DNA of 64,000 bases from Brassica napus (taxonomy: Eukaryota; Streptophyta; Magnoliopsida; Brassicales; Brassicaceae). The stretch covers positions 56,565,338-56,629,337 of the forward strand of contig NC_063452.1 in assembly GCF_020379485.1 (NCBI RefSeq), written 5' to 3'. How positions within the stretch are numbered: position 1 is the stretch's first letter; every line of letters starts with the position of its first letter. The notes under the pieces were generated by a model, which was not told the origin of the DNA, made no database searches, and saw only the letters and a list, made by a program, of their open reading frames with translations. Shown piece by piece: positions 12,702-24,689 of this stretch. Made by a program: the position numbers and the translations under genes.

Positions 12702-13491
12702 GTGACCAATGTGGTTGTTGTGGAAGTTATAGTTTGAACAACTAGATTCAAGATGCTACACATGGCAGGATGGTCAGGCTCAAAGTCTGCCGCTAGCTGA
12801 ACCATCAGATGTTGAAGCCAAGTAAGCATTACTCGGTTTTAATGTTAATGTAGCTTTAATTAGATGTGTGTTTTAATTTTATTGAATAGTGTCCTGAGAG
12901 TTCTTCATTATACATGGAGATGGAGTGGCTTGTTATCTAATAAGCGAATCTTGTCAAAGGTGTAAGAGCTTCAGGTTCTAAAGCTTGTAGTAGGTAAGCT
13001 TATGTACTAATGTGGATTTGTTATGTATGTATGCATTGGTTTGTTTTTGTTACGGATGATTGTAATAGTAAAATGGTTACTTTTGTTCCGTTAAACCCTC
13101 AAAAACGTGTAGTATTTAAATTTCCAAAACCGCAGCACGTTTACCACTTTCCAAAACATGGAGATCGCGGTGTAGATTTCTCATCAGTGAATCATCTTCT
13201 TTGGCCAGTTTTTATGTGAGTTGTCACACCGCATAATGGACCACCAGTGCTCCCTTCTGCCCACGGTTTAATTTTATTTTTTGTGAAAAAATAAAAACCT
13301 CACTCTCTTTTAATTTGCTGTCCATGGTTTAATTTGCTATGGACAAAACCTCACTCTCTTTTAGGTCAAGATCAGCTGGCACGAAGTTAAATGATTCTAA
13401 ATACATGAGTTTTGATCATGAGAATAAGCTAATGAAATATTGGCATATGATCTCCAAAATTTTATGAAAAATTATATATATTTAAGTTGCA

Positions 13492-13533
<42 letters not shown>

Positions 13534-13818
13534 TTCTTAAACTTGTAAAAACAAATATTATTTTTTTGTTAAATTGTCTATAGCCCTCAAAAATCTCATG
13601 ACGAATCACAATAATATTACAATTGGTTAAACTTATTATCTTTAGAGGAAATTAAATTATATACTAATTTTCATTCCACCGAACTCCAAACTTCAAGAAT
13701 ACAAAAGCATTGGATCGTCTTCTCGAACCCAAAAAAAAAGAAACACAATCAATCCAGTAATCGTAATTTATTCTATGCACTTTTGTTTATTCTCATAACT
13801 AAAATCAATAAACATACC
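12702..13818. other. Intergenic, convergent gene ends
   Basis: This is the 3' flank between BRIP2 (plus) and the GH5 gene (minus). It holds an (AT)n/poly-T stretch at about 13495-13535 and scattered AT-rich sequence. I see no gene in it. Confidence 0.7.
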
Positions 13819-16389
13819 TCAGAAGATTTTAAACCATTGGCTTGCAGGTTCGCAACTAATATCTCCAGTCAAACATTTGCAATGATTAGCAACAACATTG
13901 TTATCCGAATCCACGTCTAAGCATACCAACAAACCATCGTTATTCTTGAACGACAAATGCATCTTTGTGGCCGATATTCGCTTAATCTTTGTGCACTTCT
14001 TGCCGAGTTTAACGCTACTTCCAACGGATGTTTCGCCTTCTACACAAGATTTGTGACCTCCTTTGATTTCAAGTCTGTCTCCATGAGAATAACTCCACGG
14101 CTCGTCCTTTGTGCATGGACCCAACGTGAGTTCTGACTCATAGCACGGTGATTTTCTCACTAGACACAGTCCGGTTAACGGATGGAATATTTTCTTGTGA
14201 TGATTGTGCTTTATACCGGGTCCTGTGACAGTTTAGTTACTTTCTCAAACTTGTATTATTACACATGCATGATGATAAGTTAGGCTAGTTTACAAGCAAA
14301 GCAAGATTGATTTACCTTTATGTGGTGGTTGAATGACGGAGAGTCTCTGGAGATAAGTATGGTTATGAACATGGTGCCAGTTCGCATCTAACATACCGTA
14401 AGCTTCAACTACACCACGTTTGCCTTCACGGAAATAATAAACTCCGGTAAGCGCCCAAACCGCCCAATCGATATCTTTCTCGGCCGCCCATGCCAGCATA
14501 CAACTCATGTACCTAATGTCACAGTTGATAATAATATTTCAAGCCTTGAATCCTTGATTGTTTCAGACACCAATCTGTATAGGTTTCACTTACTAAAATG
14601 TTAAAACATTTTAAATCATGGGTTTATTTGGAAACTATATTACCCTAAGTGAATGTCAATGCAATAATAACAATTGACCCTTTTATTCTTTAATGTTTAT
14701 ATTTTGAAATCAATACTAAACTATATATTTTGGACTTCCCTCAAATGTGTATTCAACCAATTTGTAATATATACCTATTTCCTTCAAAATCACCACCTCT
14801 TTGATCGGTCCCGAACTCGCTCAAGAACAAAGGAAAGCCTTGATCGAGAAGGAAACCTCCAGTACGATGCTCCTTAGTGAAGATTTGGCTGCAAAAATCG
14901 TTGACATTGTGTGATTTCCATTGACCAGTACCATTGGTGAAAGCATACCAATGAAGCTCCAAAACAAGTTTTTTTTTAAAGCTAAGATTCACTGGACGAT
15001 CTTTTAAGAAAGTTAGGTCAGCGTCGAAGTCAAGCCCGGAGAGTATGACCAGAACGTTAGGGTTTGATCCATGCACTGCTTCTGCTCCTCTTTGCATGTA
15101 CCTACCGTGTGAAAAAGTATAATTCCAATTCCCATATTAATAATCTTGACATTAATATTAGAAAATGTGTTCTAAATTAGCAAATTATTTCTCTGCGTTG
15201 ATTCTTATATCGTGTTGTTTAATCTATGAACCTAAGGTACATGCAAAAAGGAAAAAAAAACATTTCCAATTGCCATATTAATAATTCTTTTCCCATACTA
15301 ATAATTTAAACATTAATAATAGAGATGTTAGAATCAATGAAATCATGTAAATTAATAAATTCTTTCTCTGCGTTGATTCTTGTTGTTTAATCTATGAACC
15401 TTGGATTCCCATATCAACCGATATATATAATATTTATACATACATATGGATATTTTTTATAGCTGGAGTTGTACTTAATTATTTTTAGGGATTTAATTAT
15501 TTATAGCGAAAGGGAATAAAATCAGTGATGAATATCTAATTAACGTGCATAATTTCTTGGTGTTTAAGCTTCACATGGGCATTATGATAAAGAAAAAAAA
15601 TAGAATTTATTACGTACGTGTACCAATCTTTTGCAGTATGATTGTAACCTCTAAGTTCATTCCTCAAGCTCATACCAATAACGTTATTCACGTCCATAAA
15701 GATTGTGGCCATCTTCTTAAGACCCAACATCCATAGATCTGGATTGAATTTCGGGTCGCCAAAGAACGCGTCCGGGTCATCGTTGCTGCAACACCAACCC
15801 GGTACGGTCTTATGGTTATCAAGTATCACCATCACATCGTTTCTCCCCAGACTATACACCACGGCCTAAGAAAAGTGTTGCTTGCGTAAGAAGTTATAAC
15901 ATATAGTTAAAACAAGAATCTGGAGTCTTATAAAAACTGTTTTTCATATGAATTATCACATGATTAATTGTGTATACTTGCCTGGAATACATTGATAAGA
16001 GGAGTATTGACAATGGATGGATTGTGAGTGTAAATCCCTTGAAGCTCATGATCCAATCCATATCTCTCAAATGATTGTTTAACGGTAACATTAAAGGCTA
16101 GAGTGTCATTAATCATTAGCTCAAGTGGCCAAGTGAGCCTAACACAATTGAAACCCATTTCTTTTATTTTCTTTGATATTGAATCCATTGGCTGGCTGCT
16201 CAGCCCCTCGGCCACTACTGGCTTAAGGTGTGAAGGCCAGTTCACACAAGCTAGCTTCACACGGTGGCCACTCTTGTTGACTATCCATCGTGACTTCGTG
16301 GAGAGTGGATAATCTGTTGCTAGGGTTAGAGATATTGATGACAAGAGCAAGGACAAAAGGATAGTTAAGGGAAAGATTTTTTTTGCCAT
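13819..16389 (-). CDS. Secreted GH5 cellulase-like glycosyl hydrolase with C-terminal lectin-like domain
   Basis: Five exons on the minus strand: 15982-16389, 15618-15865, 14775-15101, 14316-14512 and 13819-14222. They join in frame to about 527 residues. The protein opens with a signal peptide (MAKKIFPLTILLSLLLSSI). The GH5 part includes GMSLRNELRG with the acid/base Glu after Asn, HWYAFTNG, and FLSEFGTDQRG with the nucleophile Glu. The last exon encodes a Cys-rich ricin-like segment (GLCLV, SELTLGPC, WSYSHGD). It probably acts on cell-wall beta-glucan or mannan in the apoplast; the substrate is not determined. Intron 1 uses a GC donor (CAG/GCAAGT). It corresponds to At5g17500 by order. The frame is intact. 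Confidence 0.9.
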
Positions 16390-16425
16390 ATCTATTACTG
16401 ATTTTGTTTGAGGAAAACTATCTAG

Positions 16426-16435
16426 TATATATATA
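16426..16435 (-). promoter_or_regulatory. Putative TATA box of the GH5 gene
   Basis: The minus strand reads TATATATATA about 37 bases upstream of the GH5 start codon. The sequence matches a plant TATA box, but the close spacing implies a very short 5' leader. It is inferred from sequence only. Confidence 0.4.
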
Positions 16436-16927
16436 GAATGAAATCAAAGGTTTTGTCATAATATTAGGGGAGTTGTTGAGTTATTTTATAGATAATTGAC
16501 TGTTATATATCAGGGTTTTAGTTTGATGATAGGCTTCAACGTTTTCTTCTTTTTTAGATTATTGCGGAACACTGTGGATAAATATCTTCTTACCACACAT
16601 TTTGGATAATTGTTTATGTTAAAACATTCGGATTGTATATCTATTCTAAGATAAGATGATAAATCAGTGGATCATCGCGAACCTTCATCAAATGTAATAA
16701 CTATGAATAGTTTTCTATTTGTCTTTATGAAATTGATTCGAAATTTATTTTTTTGCTAAATTTTTATTCGAAGTTGAGGAATCTAAATGTTATAACCAAT
16801 TGAATTATATACGGTAATTATAGATTAACATCTTATTTTTCATTATACAAGCGATCAAATTTCAACAATTATATAAAAAAAGTCTTTTTCGTTTCAAGAA
16901 CTCGTGATTTGCATGTTGATGATGTAT

Positions 16928-17413
16928 CAGGCCCGGCTCATGTTTTTTACAGACCCTGTGCAATTTTTTTTTTTATTTTTACAAGACCAATAAAAATAAT
17001 TGGTAAACAGGGCTCTTAAATCTGTAAGAAAAAAACCCTAAATTCTTGCTAAAAATTTTGTTGTATTTTAATGGATTTAAAAATCCGAACTAAATCTAGT
17101 GTTATTGGTTCTATGATTTTTAAATCTGTATTAAAATCATGTGTTATTGGTTTAATGATTCATAAATTCTGTATCAAATCAAGTGTTATTCAATCGTACG
17201 GATTTACTAATATATTTGATTTTATAATAGATTTGAATGGATTTTTAGTTAAAAATACAAAAACTCAAATCCGAGGAAAAATTTCTGGATTTGCATATTT
17301 TAACTGGATTTATAAATACTATATAGATTTCTAAATCAATCAAAATATATAAACCAATAATATCTTCACCCCTGTGCATAAGCACCTTGTGCACATGGCA
17401 AGGGCCGGCACTG
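16928..17413. mobile_element. hAT-type MITE, 486 bp
   Basis: The ends read CAGGCCCGGCT on the left and AGGGCCGGCACTG on the right, imperfect terminal inverted repeats of the CAGGGCCGG hAT type. The flanks are the direct repeat gatgtat (16921-16927 and 17414-17420), extendable to 7 of 8 bases, which is the hAT target-site length. No transposase is present. An 87-codon frame inside has no family resemblance. Confidence 0.75.
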
Positions 17414-17420
17414 GATGTAT

Positions 17421-18325
17421 GTCATCGTATAGTATAAACTGCAGTTTTGAATAAAATAAAAACTTGAAAGTAACCTAATGTTGTGGATCGTAAGCTATGT
17501 CTGCCGCCACATGTCGACTGTGAGGGTGGTCACGTTGTTCACAAACTCAAATAATCTGAGCTGTACTTCCTTTGGAAACCGTGATCTATTATCAATTTAC
17601 TGAAAATACTAAAATATTGTTAGATAAATAATAAAATTACATACTTATGTCATCTATATTAATTATCATGATGTGGTATTGAGTTCCATTAGTATTTCAC
17701 TTCTATTCGAACAAAATAATTGGAAACTAACAAGGCAAACTAGTCCGGAAATCACAAACTTGCTCAATTTCTTCAGCTGTGGACTAATCAGCATATTTCA
17801 ATTTCGAGTACTGTTTATTGAGATAATAATTAAATAAATATCTCGCTGTGCACTAATTTTAATATTTTTGGAAACTCTAAATTCAACATCTAGTAGGAAG
17901 TAAAAATAGTTTAATAGACAATGACAGTCCATTGGACCATTAAACAAAAAGATAATCATAAGAATAGAGCATCGAGCGACGAATTTTTTGTAACTTGGAT
18001 CAGAAATTCAAAAAGCATAAAGAGATGATGATAATAATAGTTATATTATAAAAATATATATCTCGGAATTATGAAAGAAATAAGAAGAGAAAACACATGG
18101 CTAAGTATAATGGCCTTATCTCTTTACTTGCACACTCTCCAGGTCCCTCACTGCCCCTTATTGGACCTCTCTCTCTTCCTCTCTCGTGTTTAAATTCTTC
18201 TCCTCTGATTCTCCTTTGTTTCCACACTTTTGTCTACTAATTCTAACACCAATAATTTCACTCCCATACCATAACCACACATCAACCGACCAAAGCAAAA
18301 AAAAAAAAAAAAACCATTCTTGATT
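17421..18325. other. RGL3 upstream region
   Basis: AT-rich upstream DNA of the DELLA gene. It ends in a pyrimidine-rich leader (about 18120-18190, CT-rich) and an A-tract just before the start codon. I see no gene here and no regulatory element that I can assign firmly. Confidence 0.5.
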
Positions 18326-19903
18326 ATGAAGAGAAGCCATCAAGAAACTTCTGTAGAAGAAGCTCATTCAATGGGTAAGAAGCTAGAAGACGATAATAAC
18401 ATGGACGAGTTTCTATCTGCTTTAGGGTACAAGGTTCGATCTTCCGACATGGCGGATGTTGCACAGAAGCTTGAGCAGCTTGAAGTGGTTCTTTCCAACG
18501 ATGATGTTCTTGGCTCTAATGCATTAAACGACACCGTTCATTACAATCCATCTGATCTCTCCAGCTGGGCCGAGACCATGCTCTCGGAGCTTAACTACTA
18601 CCCGCCTTCTCTGGATCTTGACCCGACCCGGATGTGCAATCTAACACCATTCTCAGATGACAACGAGTGTTCCAGCACCAACAGCGAAAACAACAGCAAG
18701 AGGATCAGACTCGGTCCCTGGTGTGACTCAAGCGAGTCAACTCGACCCGTGGTAATGCTCGGCGTTGACTCGCAGGAGACCGGTGTCAGACTCGTCCAGG
18801 CGCTGGTGGCGTGCGCCGAGGCGGTCCAGCAGGAGAATCTGATCCTCGCCGACGCTCTCGTGAAACGCGTGGGATCACTCGCGGCTTCTCAGGCGGGAGC
18901 GATGGGGAAAGTCGCCACCTACTTCGCCGAAGCGCTCGCTCGTCGGATCTACCGGATCCGCCCTTCCTCCCCCGCCGTTGATCCTTCTTTCGAAGAGATT
19001 CTCCAGATGCACTTCTACGAGTCCTGCCCTTACCTGAAGTTCGCGCATTTCACGGCCAACCAGGCGATTCTAGAGGCAGTCGCGACGGCGCGTGGCGTAC
19101 ACGTAATCGATCTCGGGATAAACCAAGGGATGCAGTGGCCGGCGTTAATGCAAGCTATGGCTCTCCGTCCCGGAGGATCTCCGTCGTTCCGTCTCACCGG
19201 CGTTGGAGGTCCGTCGGAGGGAGATGGGATTCAGCAGTTAGGTTGGAAGCTAGCTCAGCTGGCTCAAGCCATCGGCGTTGAATTCGAATTCAAAGGTCTT
19301 ACCGTTGAGAGTTTAACCGATCTCGAACCGGAAATGTTCGAGACCAGACCGGAATCGGAGACTCTGGTGGTTAATTCGGTTTTCGAGCTCCATCCGCTTT
19401 TAGCTCGACCCGGTTCGATCGAAAAGCTGTTAGCGACGGTTAAGGCGGTTAAACCGAGCATTGTAACGGTGGTGGAACAAGAAGCGAACCACAACGGCGT
19501 CGTTTTCTTGGAACGGTTTAACGAGGCGCTTCACTATTACTCTAGCTTGTTTGATTCGCTAGAGGACGGAGTTATAATACCGAGTCAAGACCGAGTAATG
19601 TCGGAGGTTTACTTAGGGAGGCAGATCCTGAACGTGGTGGCTGCTGAAGGAACCGATCGGATCGAGCGGCACGAGACGCTGGATCAGTGGCGGAAGCGGT
19701 TGGGATCCGCCGGGTTTGACCCGGTTAGTCTCGGATCAGACGCGTTTAAGCAAGCGAGTTTGTTGCTGGCGCTATCCGGCGGCGGAGATGGGTATAGGGT
19801 CGACGAGAATGACGGAAGTCTAATGCTTGCGTGGCAGACGAAACCGCTTATTGCTGCTTCGGCGTGGAAAGTCAGCGACGTCACGGCGGAGCGGCGGCGG
19901 TAG
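18326..19903 (+). CDS. RGL3: DELLA-subfamily GRAS protein RGL3 (gibberellin-signalling repressor)
   Basis: A single-exon gene of 525 residues. DELLA proteins are nuclear repressors that bind transcription factors and are degraded after GA-GID1 binding. The N-terminus has the DELLA motif in its RGL3 form, [20 protein letters not shown], followed by a VHYNPSD (TVHYNP-type) motif that contacts GID1. The GRAS domain follows: LHR1 around [20 protein letters not shown] (VHIID-type) core, PFYRE-like and SAW regions ending near SAWK. I start at ATG 18326 (MKRSHQETS), the family start, rather than an upstream TTG. It corresponds to At5g17490. The coding GC content is much higher than the flanks and no break is seen. 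The C-terminal tail after SAW is short and Arg-rich. Confidence 0.95.
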   Translation: MKRSHQETSVEEAHSMGKKLEDDNNMDEFLSALGYKVRSSDMADVAQKLEQLEVVLSNDDVLGSNALNDTVHYNPSDLSSWAETMLSELNYYPPSLDLDPTRMCNLTPFSDDNECSSTNSENNSKRIRLGPWCDSSESTRPVVMLGVDSQETGVRLVQALVACAEAVQQENLILADALVKRVGSLAASQAGAMGKVATYFAEALARRIYRIRPSSPAVDPSFEEILQMHFYESCPYLKFAHFTANQAILEAVATARGVHVIDLGINQGMQWPALMQAMALRPGGSPSFRLTGVGGPSEGDGIQQLGWKLAQLAQAIGVEFEFKGLTVESLTDLEPEMFETRPESETLVVNSVFELHPLLARPGSIEKLLATVKAVKPSIVTVVEQEANHNGVVFLERFNEALHYYSSLFDSLEDGVIIPSQDRVMSEVYLGRQILNVVAAEGTDRIERHETLDQWRKRLGSAGFDPVSLGSDAFKQASLLLALSGGGDGYRVDENDGSLMLAWQTKPLIAASAWKVSDVTAERRR

Positions 19904-21179
19904 AAGATTACGACATACGTCAGGAAAAAAAAACGTTTTTCTTAAAATATAAGGAAATAAAATTGCAATTTGTAACCTTTATTTTCTTGTTTTACTGTGA
20001 CTTACCCCACTAGTTTCGTTCGATGACTATTTCGCCCATAATTTTCTCCCGCATTTTCCGTACTTTTTAATACCATTGGGCCCAGTTGTCGTCGAGATTC
20101 GAGAACGAGGAAAATGTGATGTGTGTATGTAAGCACGAGCTAGTGTTTTTCTTCAATAATAAAATGAAGAATTGACGTTATTTAATGGGATATTGCACCT
20201 CCTCAAAGATGTGGTAACGCATGCAAAGGACTTTGGAGCGACTCGGTTATTTAATAGAGGCTACAAACGTTTAGGGGAGATGAAGTAGCTAATCTCTCTT
20301 GAGTCTTGAGTTTACTGAAAAGCCGGAGTCCAGCCTCTACTTTTCGGTTTTGATGTCTGAATTGTCAGCTTTTGATCAGATGGGGTGAACCGTTTTTTTG
20401 CTTAGAAATGTGTAAAATAGAAACTACAAACATATCTTGAATTTGTCCCCTACAAAACAATATCTTCAATTACTGGAGCAAAAAAAAAAACAGTTAATAG
20501 ACGGTGGCTTATTATTTCTTTTTTTTGTTAAATATATGTTCATAAAAAGATTTATTATTAATGCATGCCACTAATTTTTAATCATGTTTACTTGTCAGAG
20601 GATCACTAGGTCGGACTCACCAGGAGAACTAACTCGTTCTTGAACCAGGCACCCGAATCATCTATCAGTGCTTTTTTTCCATGGATCAATATCTTAAACT
20701 CTTAACATGAACACCAAAATGATGGTTTATTAATTATTATGTAAATTTAACAACAAGTAAAAGACAGATAGAATAATATATGTTTTACTTGGAAGGGTCA
20801 CTAGAGACGCACGTTCTTGCAAGTGCCTCAAGCTCTTCTCCATGTCATGTGTTATAATGTGTGAGGCTGATATTCTGATCTTGGATTCGCTTGAAGTACC
20901 TCGACTTTGAGTTAAATTAAAGAAATCGGAGCTTCCGTACTGGGTTCGATTTCCCTTTGCCACCCGTAGACGTCTTAAATGGTAAGAAAATCTGGATTGG
21001 TGATTAGTCCTTGGGCCTAGAAAGCATTTGGGTTCACACCAAAAACATCAAAAAAAAAATTAAAGAAACTTCGAAGAAGAAAAAGAAACATTTTAGCATT
21101 CACCTCACATCGCAATGATCACATTGAATTTGTAGGATATAAAATAAATTCACTTACAAAAAGGAGTAAGAGTAACAAT
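19904..21179. other. Intergenic region downstream of RGL3
   Basis: AT-rich sequence between RGL3 and the LINE fragment. A 77-codon minus frame at 20730-20963 has no recognisable similarity. I see no gene or clear element. Confidence 0.5.
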
Positions 21180-21923
21180 TTTTTTTTTGACAATGCTTAG
21201 AACCAAATATCTCATATTGAAAAGGTATGAGACATTCTCAAACAAAAGACAATGACAAGTACTATTTTAGAAAAATTTGGCAACATCCTTCGTAGCTCCA
21301 CGATTGGCACTTGCAAAATCGGTGATTTTTTTTATTTTACTGAATGTTAAAATTAATTCAAAATAAAAAAGACTGTTTTTTACATCAAATGTTACATATA
21401 GTTGAAAGAAATTTCCAAGTAACTCAATTTTTCATCTCTTAAACTGCTATCTAGAATTCATCTCTTAAGCTTCCTTCTACCCATGTCTAGTACTAAATCA
21501 GAAAGCCACCCCTCTTTCTAAAGCTTTTTCTCCTTTCCTCTGCAGTATACTGAACTTGTTTCTCATATTTTTATCAATCCGTTTTACCAAGAGAGTGGCT
21601 GGACTTGAAATCTCACCATGCCTTCTCATGTTTCTCTCAGACAGTGTGGACTGTCGACTGAAAAATATATCTTATAATGAAGATCTGAAATTTACTCCAG
21701 TTTGATTTTCTCGTCATTAACCTTAGTTTCCTTCCCAGTCAGCTGTGTACTGATCTTCCATTACATCTCATAAGTGCCTCTCAAATTTGTTTTGTATAAG
21801 AACAATCAAAGAACACGTGATGCAAAGTCTCCAGCGGTTCCTGACAACACACACATGATGCATCTCCTCATCCTATCCTCTGTTGAGACTTGAGAGCCTT
21901 CCATGCATTGCTATCCAAGTAAT
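21180..21923 (-). mobile_element. 5'-truncated LINE fragment (zf-RVT end of ORF2)
   Basis: The plus strand begins with a T-run (about 21180-21190), that is, a minus-strand poly-A tail. Reading away from the tail on the minus strand, the 5' part encodes WIAMHGRLS, then STEDRM, then, after a one-base slip, LCQEPLETLHHVFFDCSYTK. This is the Cys/His zf-RVT module found at the C-terminus of plant LINE reverse transcriptases. The element is strongly 5'-truncated, as LINEs usually are, and its 5' end is fused to the PC1 coding sequence. No clear target duplication was found. Confidence 0.75.
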
Positions 21924-22121
21924 AAAATCGATGAATTCTTGATACGATATGTTTCCATCACCATCAGTATCAATTTCAGTCATCATACGATTCACGTCAT
22001 CATGAGTCACTGAACCAAGTTTCTTGAGAGCTTCTTCGAGTTCAGCTGCTGAGATTTTACCATCAGCGTTAGCATCAAATATTTCTTGAAATATGGTCGT
22101 GCTCGGCTTTCTCTGACGCAT
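21873..22121 (-). CDS. PC1: Polcalcin-like two-EF-hand Ca2+-binding protein, altered at both ends
   Basis: An 82-residue frame with two canonical EF-hand loops: DANADGKISAAE (about residues 16-27) and DTDGDGNISYQE (51-62). Polcalcins are small pollen Ca2+ sensors, and the Arabidopsis gene at this position is PC1 (At5g17480). The family start MADASEKAEHDH is still present at ATG 22128, but a net one-base gain soon after puts it out of frame and it stops within 17 codons. A second ATG seven bases downstream (22121) reads the same DNA in another frame and enters the EF-hands correctly. The last 16 residues (from codon 67) come from a LINE insertion and replace the normal tail. It may be a pseudogene or a remodelled short protein. 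Confidence 0.8.
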   Translation of the reverse strand: MRQRKPSTTIFQEIFDANADGKISAAELEEALKKLGSVTHDDVNRMMTEIDTDGDGNISYQEFIDFITWIAMHGRLSSLNRG

Positions 22122-22128
22122 CAGCCAT

Positions 22129-24475
22129 AATGTGTTTGTATCTTTATGATGTTCAAGTTTCTTCGTTTTTCTTTTGTCGAGGAATAAATTATTATCAAAT
22201 TATATAAACACTTATCTGACAAAAAAAGTTTTGAGGTATGCTTTTAGTTAGGAACTTCTGGAGGAATAACACTAAACAAAACAATTGAAAGCAAACAGTC
22301 CGAATTTAAACTAACTTTACCAGAAACTAGGTGGTTTGCCTGCAAATTCGTATAAATATTGCATAAAAATATATATTGTGTATACAATGTCAGAAATTTT
22401 TAATAATAATTAAAAACATTAAAAAATATATTTAACTTCGAATAGTTTGAAAATCTAAAATCTCAATATTGTTTTAGTAGCATGAAATTTAGTGATAATT
22501 CAATAATATTTATGATTTTGATCAAATGATTAATAAACACATAATCAGTGAATAAAAAATATTTTTTAAATCTCTTTATAATCATTGTATTGTCTTATCT
22601 ATTACCTTATTTAATCTTTGATAGTTTGTTTCCACATCCCCATATTTCTTGTTTTGTTTGAATGCATATGCATTTTTTAACCATGAATTATGAGAATCTC
22701 ATGTATGTCACTGATATTTTGAACGTTTTGGTACATGAGTAAAAATGTAGAGAATCCATCTTCAAATAAAATAGATTGTATAATAGAATTAGAAAGAAAA
22801 AAATATGCAGATCTAAATATCTACTAATCAATAACAATGAATTTTACTAAGAATTTAAGAATCCGCTAACCAATAACAAAGGATTCTGAAAATTTAAAAA
22901 ATATTTAGAAATCCGCCTCGCAATAAACTCCCTTAATTTTGTTGCAGATTAATTTTCAATCGTAAAGTTTCCATAAATTTGATGGAAAATAACCGATGAA
23001 TATTTAGTAACAATAAATGCTTGCCAAATTATATATATAATTATCACATTAACTTGTCCGACACATATTATGCATCTTCTTCGACATCTTTTTGTTTTTC
23101 TCGTTATCATTTTGTTATTTTTATTAAATTTTTGCTATTGTTTTCCTAATTTTTGCCGATATTTATTTCTCTCTATAAATAATAATACAAATCATACAAT
23201 CAATGAACCAAAAACCCATAGTAGAATTCTTTTCAATCATAACATTATTTTCTTCACTATATTATTTGACGTAAATGAAAAAATGGTTTTAAAATTAATG
23301 TTCTCACATGCTCCGTTAAATATATAATTCATCTAATTTTCAAAGCATAATTATTTATAAAGTATATATGGACATTATAAAAAATTAATTATTATTATAT
23401 ATACGACTATATTTTTCTCTAAATCAGGACACAACTTAATATAATTTAAAATATTACATTAAGCTATTAATTTTAAATGTATAGATTCACCCATTCTACT
23501 CTGCTAATGTAGCTGTTTTCCGGTACCAGATAAAAGAGGGTATCGTAGTTATCACCGTTTTGGTGTTTCATTAGCTTCGACAGAAACTGATAAAGAAATC
23601 GGACTGTTGCTCGAGCATCTTTCTACTCTTTCAGCCAAACTTTGAATAGCTAAAGAAGCTGAGGAAAACAATGTAACTCTAATTTAATCATTAAGCAAAA
23701 TAATCACCGACATAGAAGTGTTATTAAGATATAAATAATTTATAATCAAATATTAATAAAAACAAATTTGCTTTTTTTTAGTGGATCTCCTCTATAAATT
23801 ATTTATATCTTAATTTTTAACTTTTATAGTAAAAAACATTATATCTAGATGATAACACAATATATATAAGGATTAACTTATTTGAAAAAATATTGATCTA
23901 ATATAACATAAAATTCGTTTTAAAATATATAATAAATTATATATAAAAATTCATTAAAGCAACAATGACTTCAACCGCTTTAATTTTTACCGTGAGAGTC
24001 TGAATGCGAAAAATCACTTCGCATAGATAATATGTGTGACGTAGTCTTTCTTAAAAAATATATATTCAAGTTGCTAGTTAGGGTTTTACAATACTCAGGA
24101 TTAACAAATAGTTTGTACAAAAACCAAATTAAATCTTAAATGATCAGTTTATATCTTCAGTCTATTCAGATTTTTTTTCTCTATCTATATTATACCAGTG
24201 TTTCAAAAGAAGAAAAAACTATATTATACCAGAAACTGATAAATTGAAGTTTTAAAAGTATTTAACATTATATGCAAAAAGCTTTCAACTTTAGACAGTG
24301 TGTTAAATGCCAAGTACTCGAGAGAAGAAAAGTTAGCTCAGAGTGGCCTCCTATGGGGTTGCCTTTGGAGCAGTAGAGGGCATGCTCCTCGTCCTTATAT
24401 TGCTAAAGGAAGATGAAACGTCGAGGGGAATATTATGGGTCCTGCATGGAGGAGACGATTCATTAGGTACACGTG
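22129..24475. other. Long AT-rich intergenic DNA
   Basis: More than 2 kb of very AT-rich sequence upstream of PC1, with no plausible coding exon. An 85-codon frame at 23070-23327 is low-complexity and hydrophobic and is probably chance. The fragment at 23515-23670 looks gene-like in base composition, but I cannot assign it. Confidence 0.5.
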
Positions 24476-24519
24476 CGCCATCTCTTTGCATGGAAAGAAT
24501 GACATGCAAAGAGATGGCG
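24476..24519. other. Perfect 17-bp stem, 10-base loop hairpin
   Basis: cgccatctctttgcatg (24476-24492) is followed by a 10-base loop and then catgcaaagagatggcg (24503-24519), an exact reverse complement. It sits in a locally GC-richer stretch (24340-24540) inside AT-rich DNA. It could be a small-RNA precursor or the remains of a mobile element. The stem is short for a plant miRNA precursor and I do not assign it to a family. Confidence 0.6.
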
Positions 24520-24689
24520 GTGGCTCTAGAAACAGTGTAAGTGCTCTATTAAAACATTTCCGGACCGGCTCCAGTGCTGGTATTATTCTAAGAAAATTAT
24601 GATTCTCAAATATGTAGATAAGAAAATGATAATAGGTTACATGGATATACATATATATGCTTTGTTTTTAGGTATAACATATTACTAAA

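Noticed and set aside
17071..17334. 87-codon frame
   Set aside because: Lies wholly inside the hAT MITE and has no similarity to transposase.
18320..18325. TTG start two codons upstream for RGL3
   Set aside because: ATG 18326 gives the family N-terminus MKRSHQ; a TTG start is not expected in a plant nuclear gene.
20730..20963. 77-codon minus-strand frame
   Set aside because: No recognisable motif, no splice or promoter context.
24476..24519. Calling the hairpin a miR399 gene
   Set aside because: The resemblance is only partial and the loop is far shorter than in known precursors.
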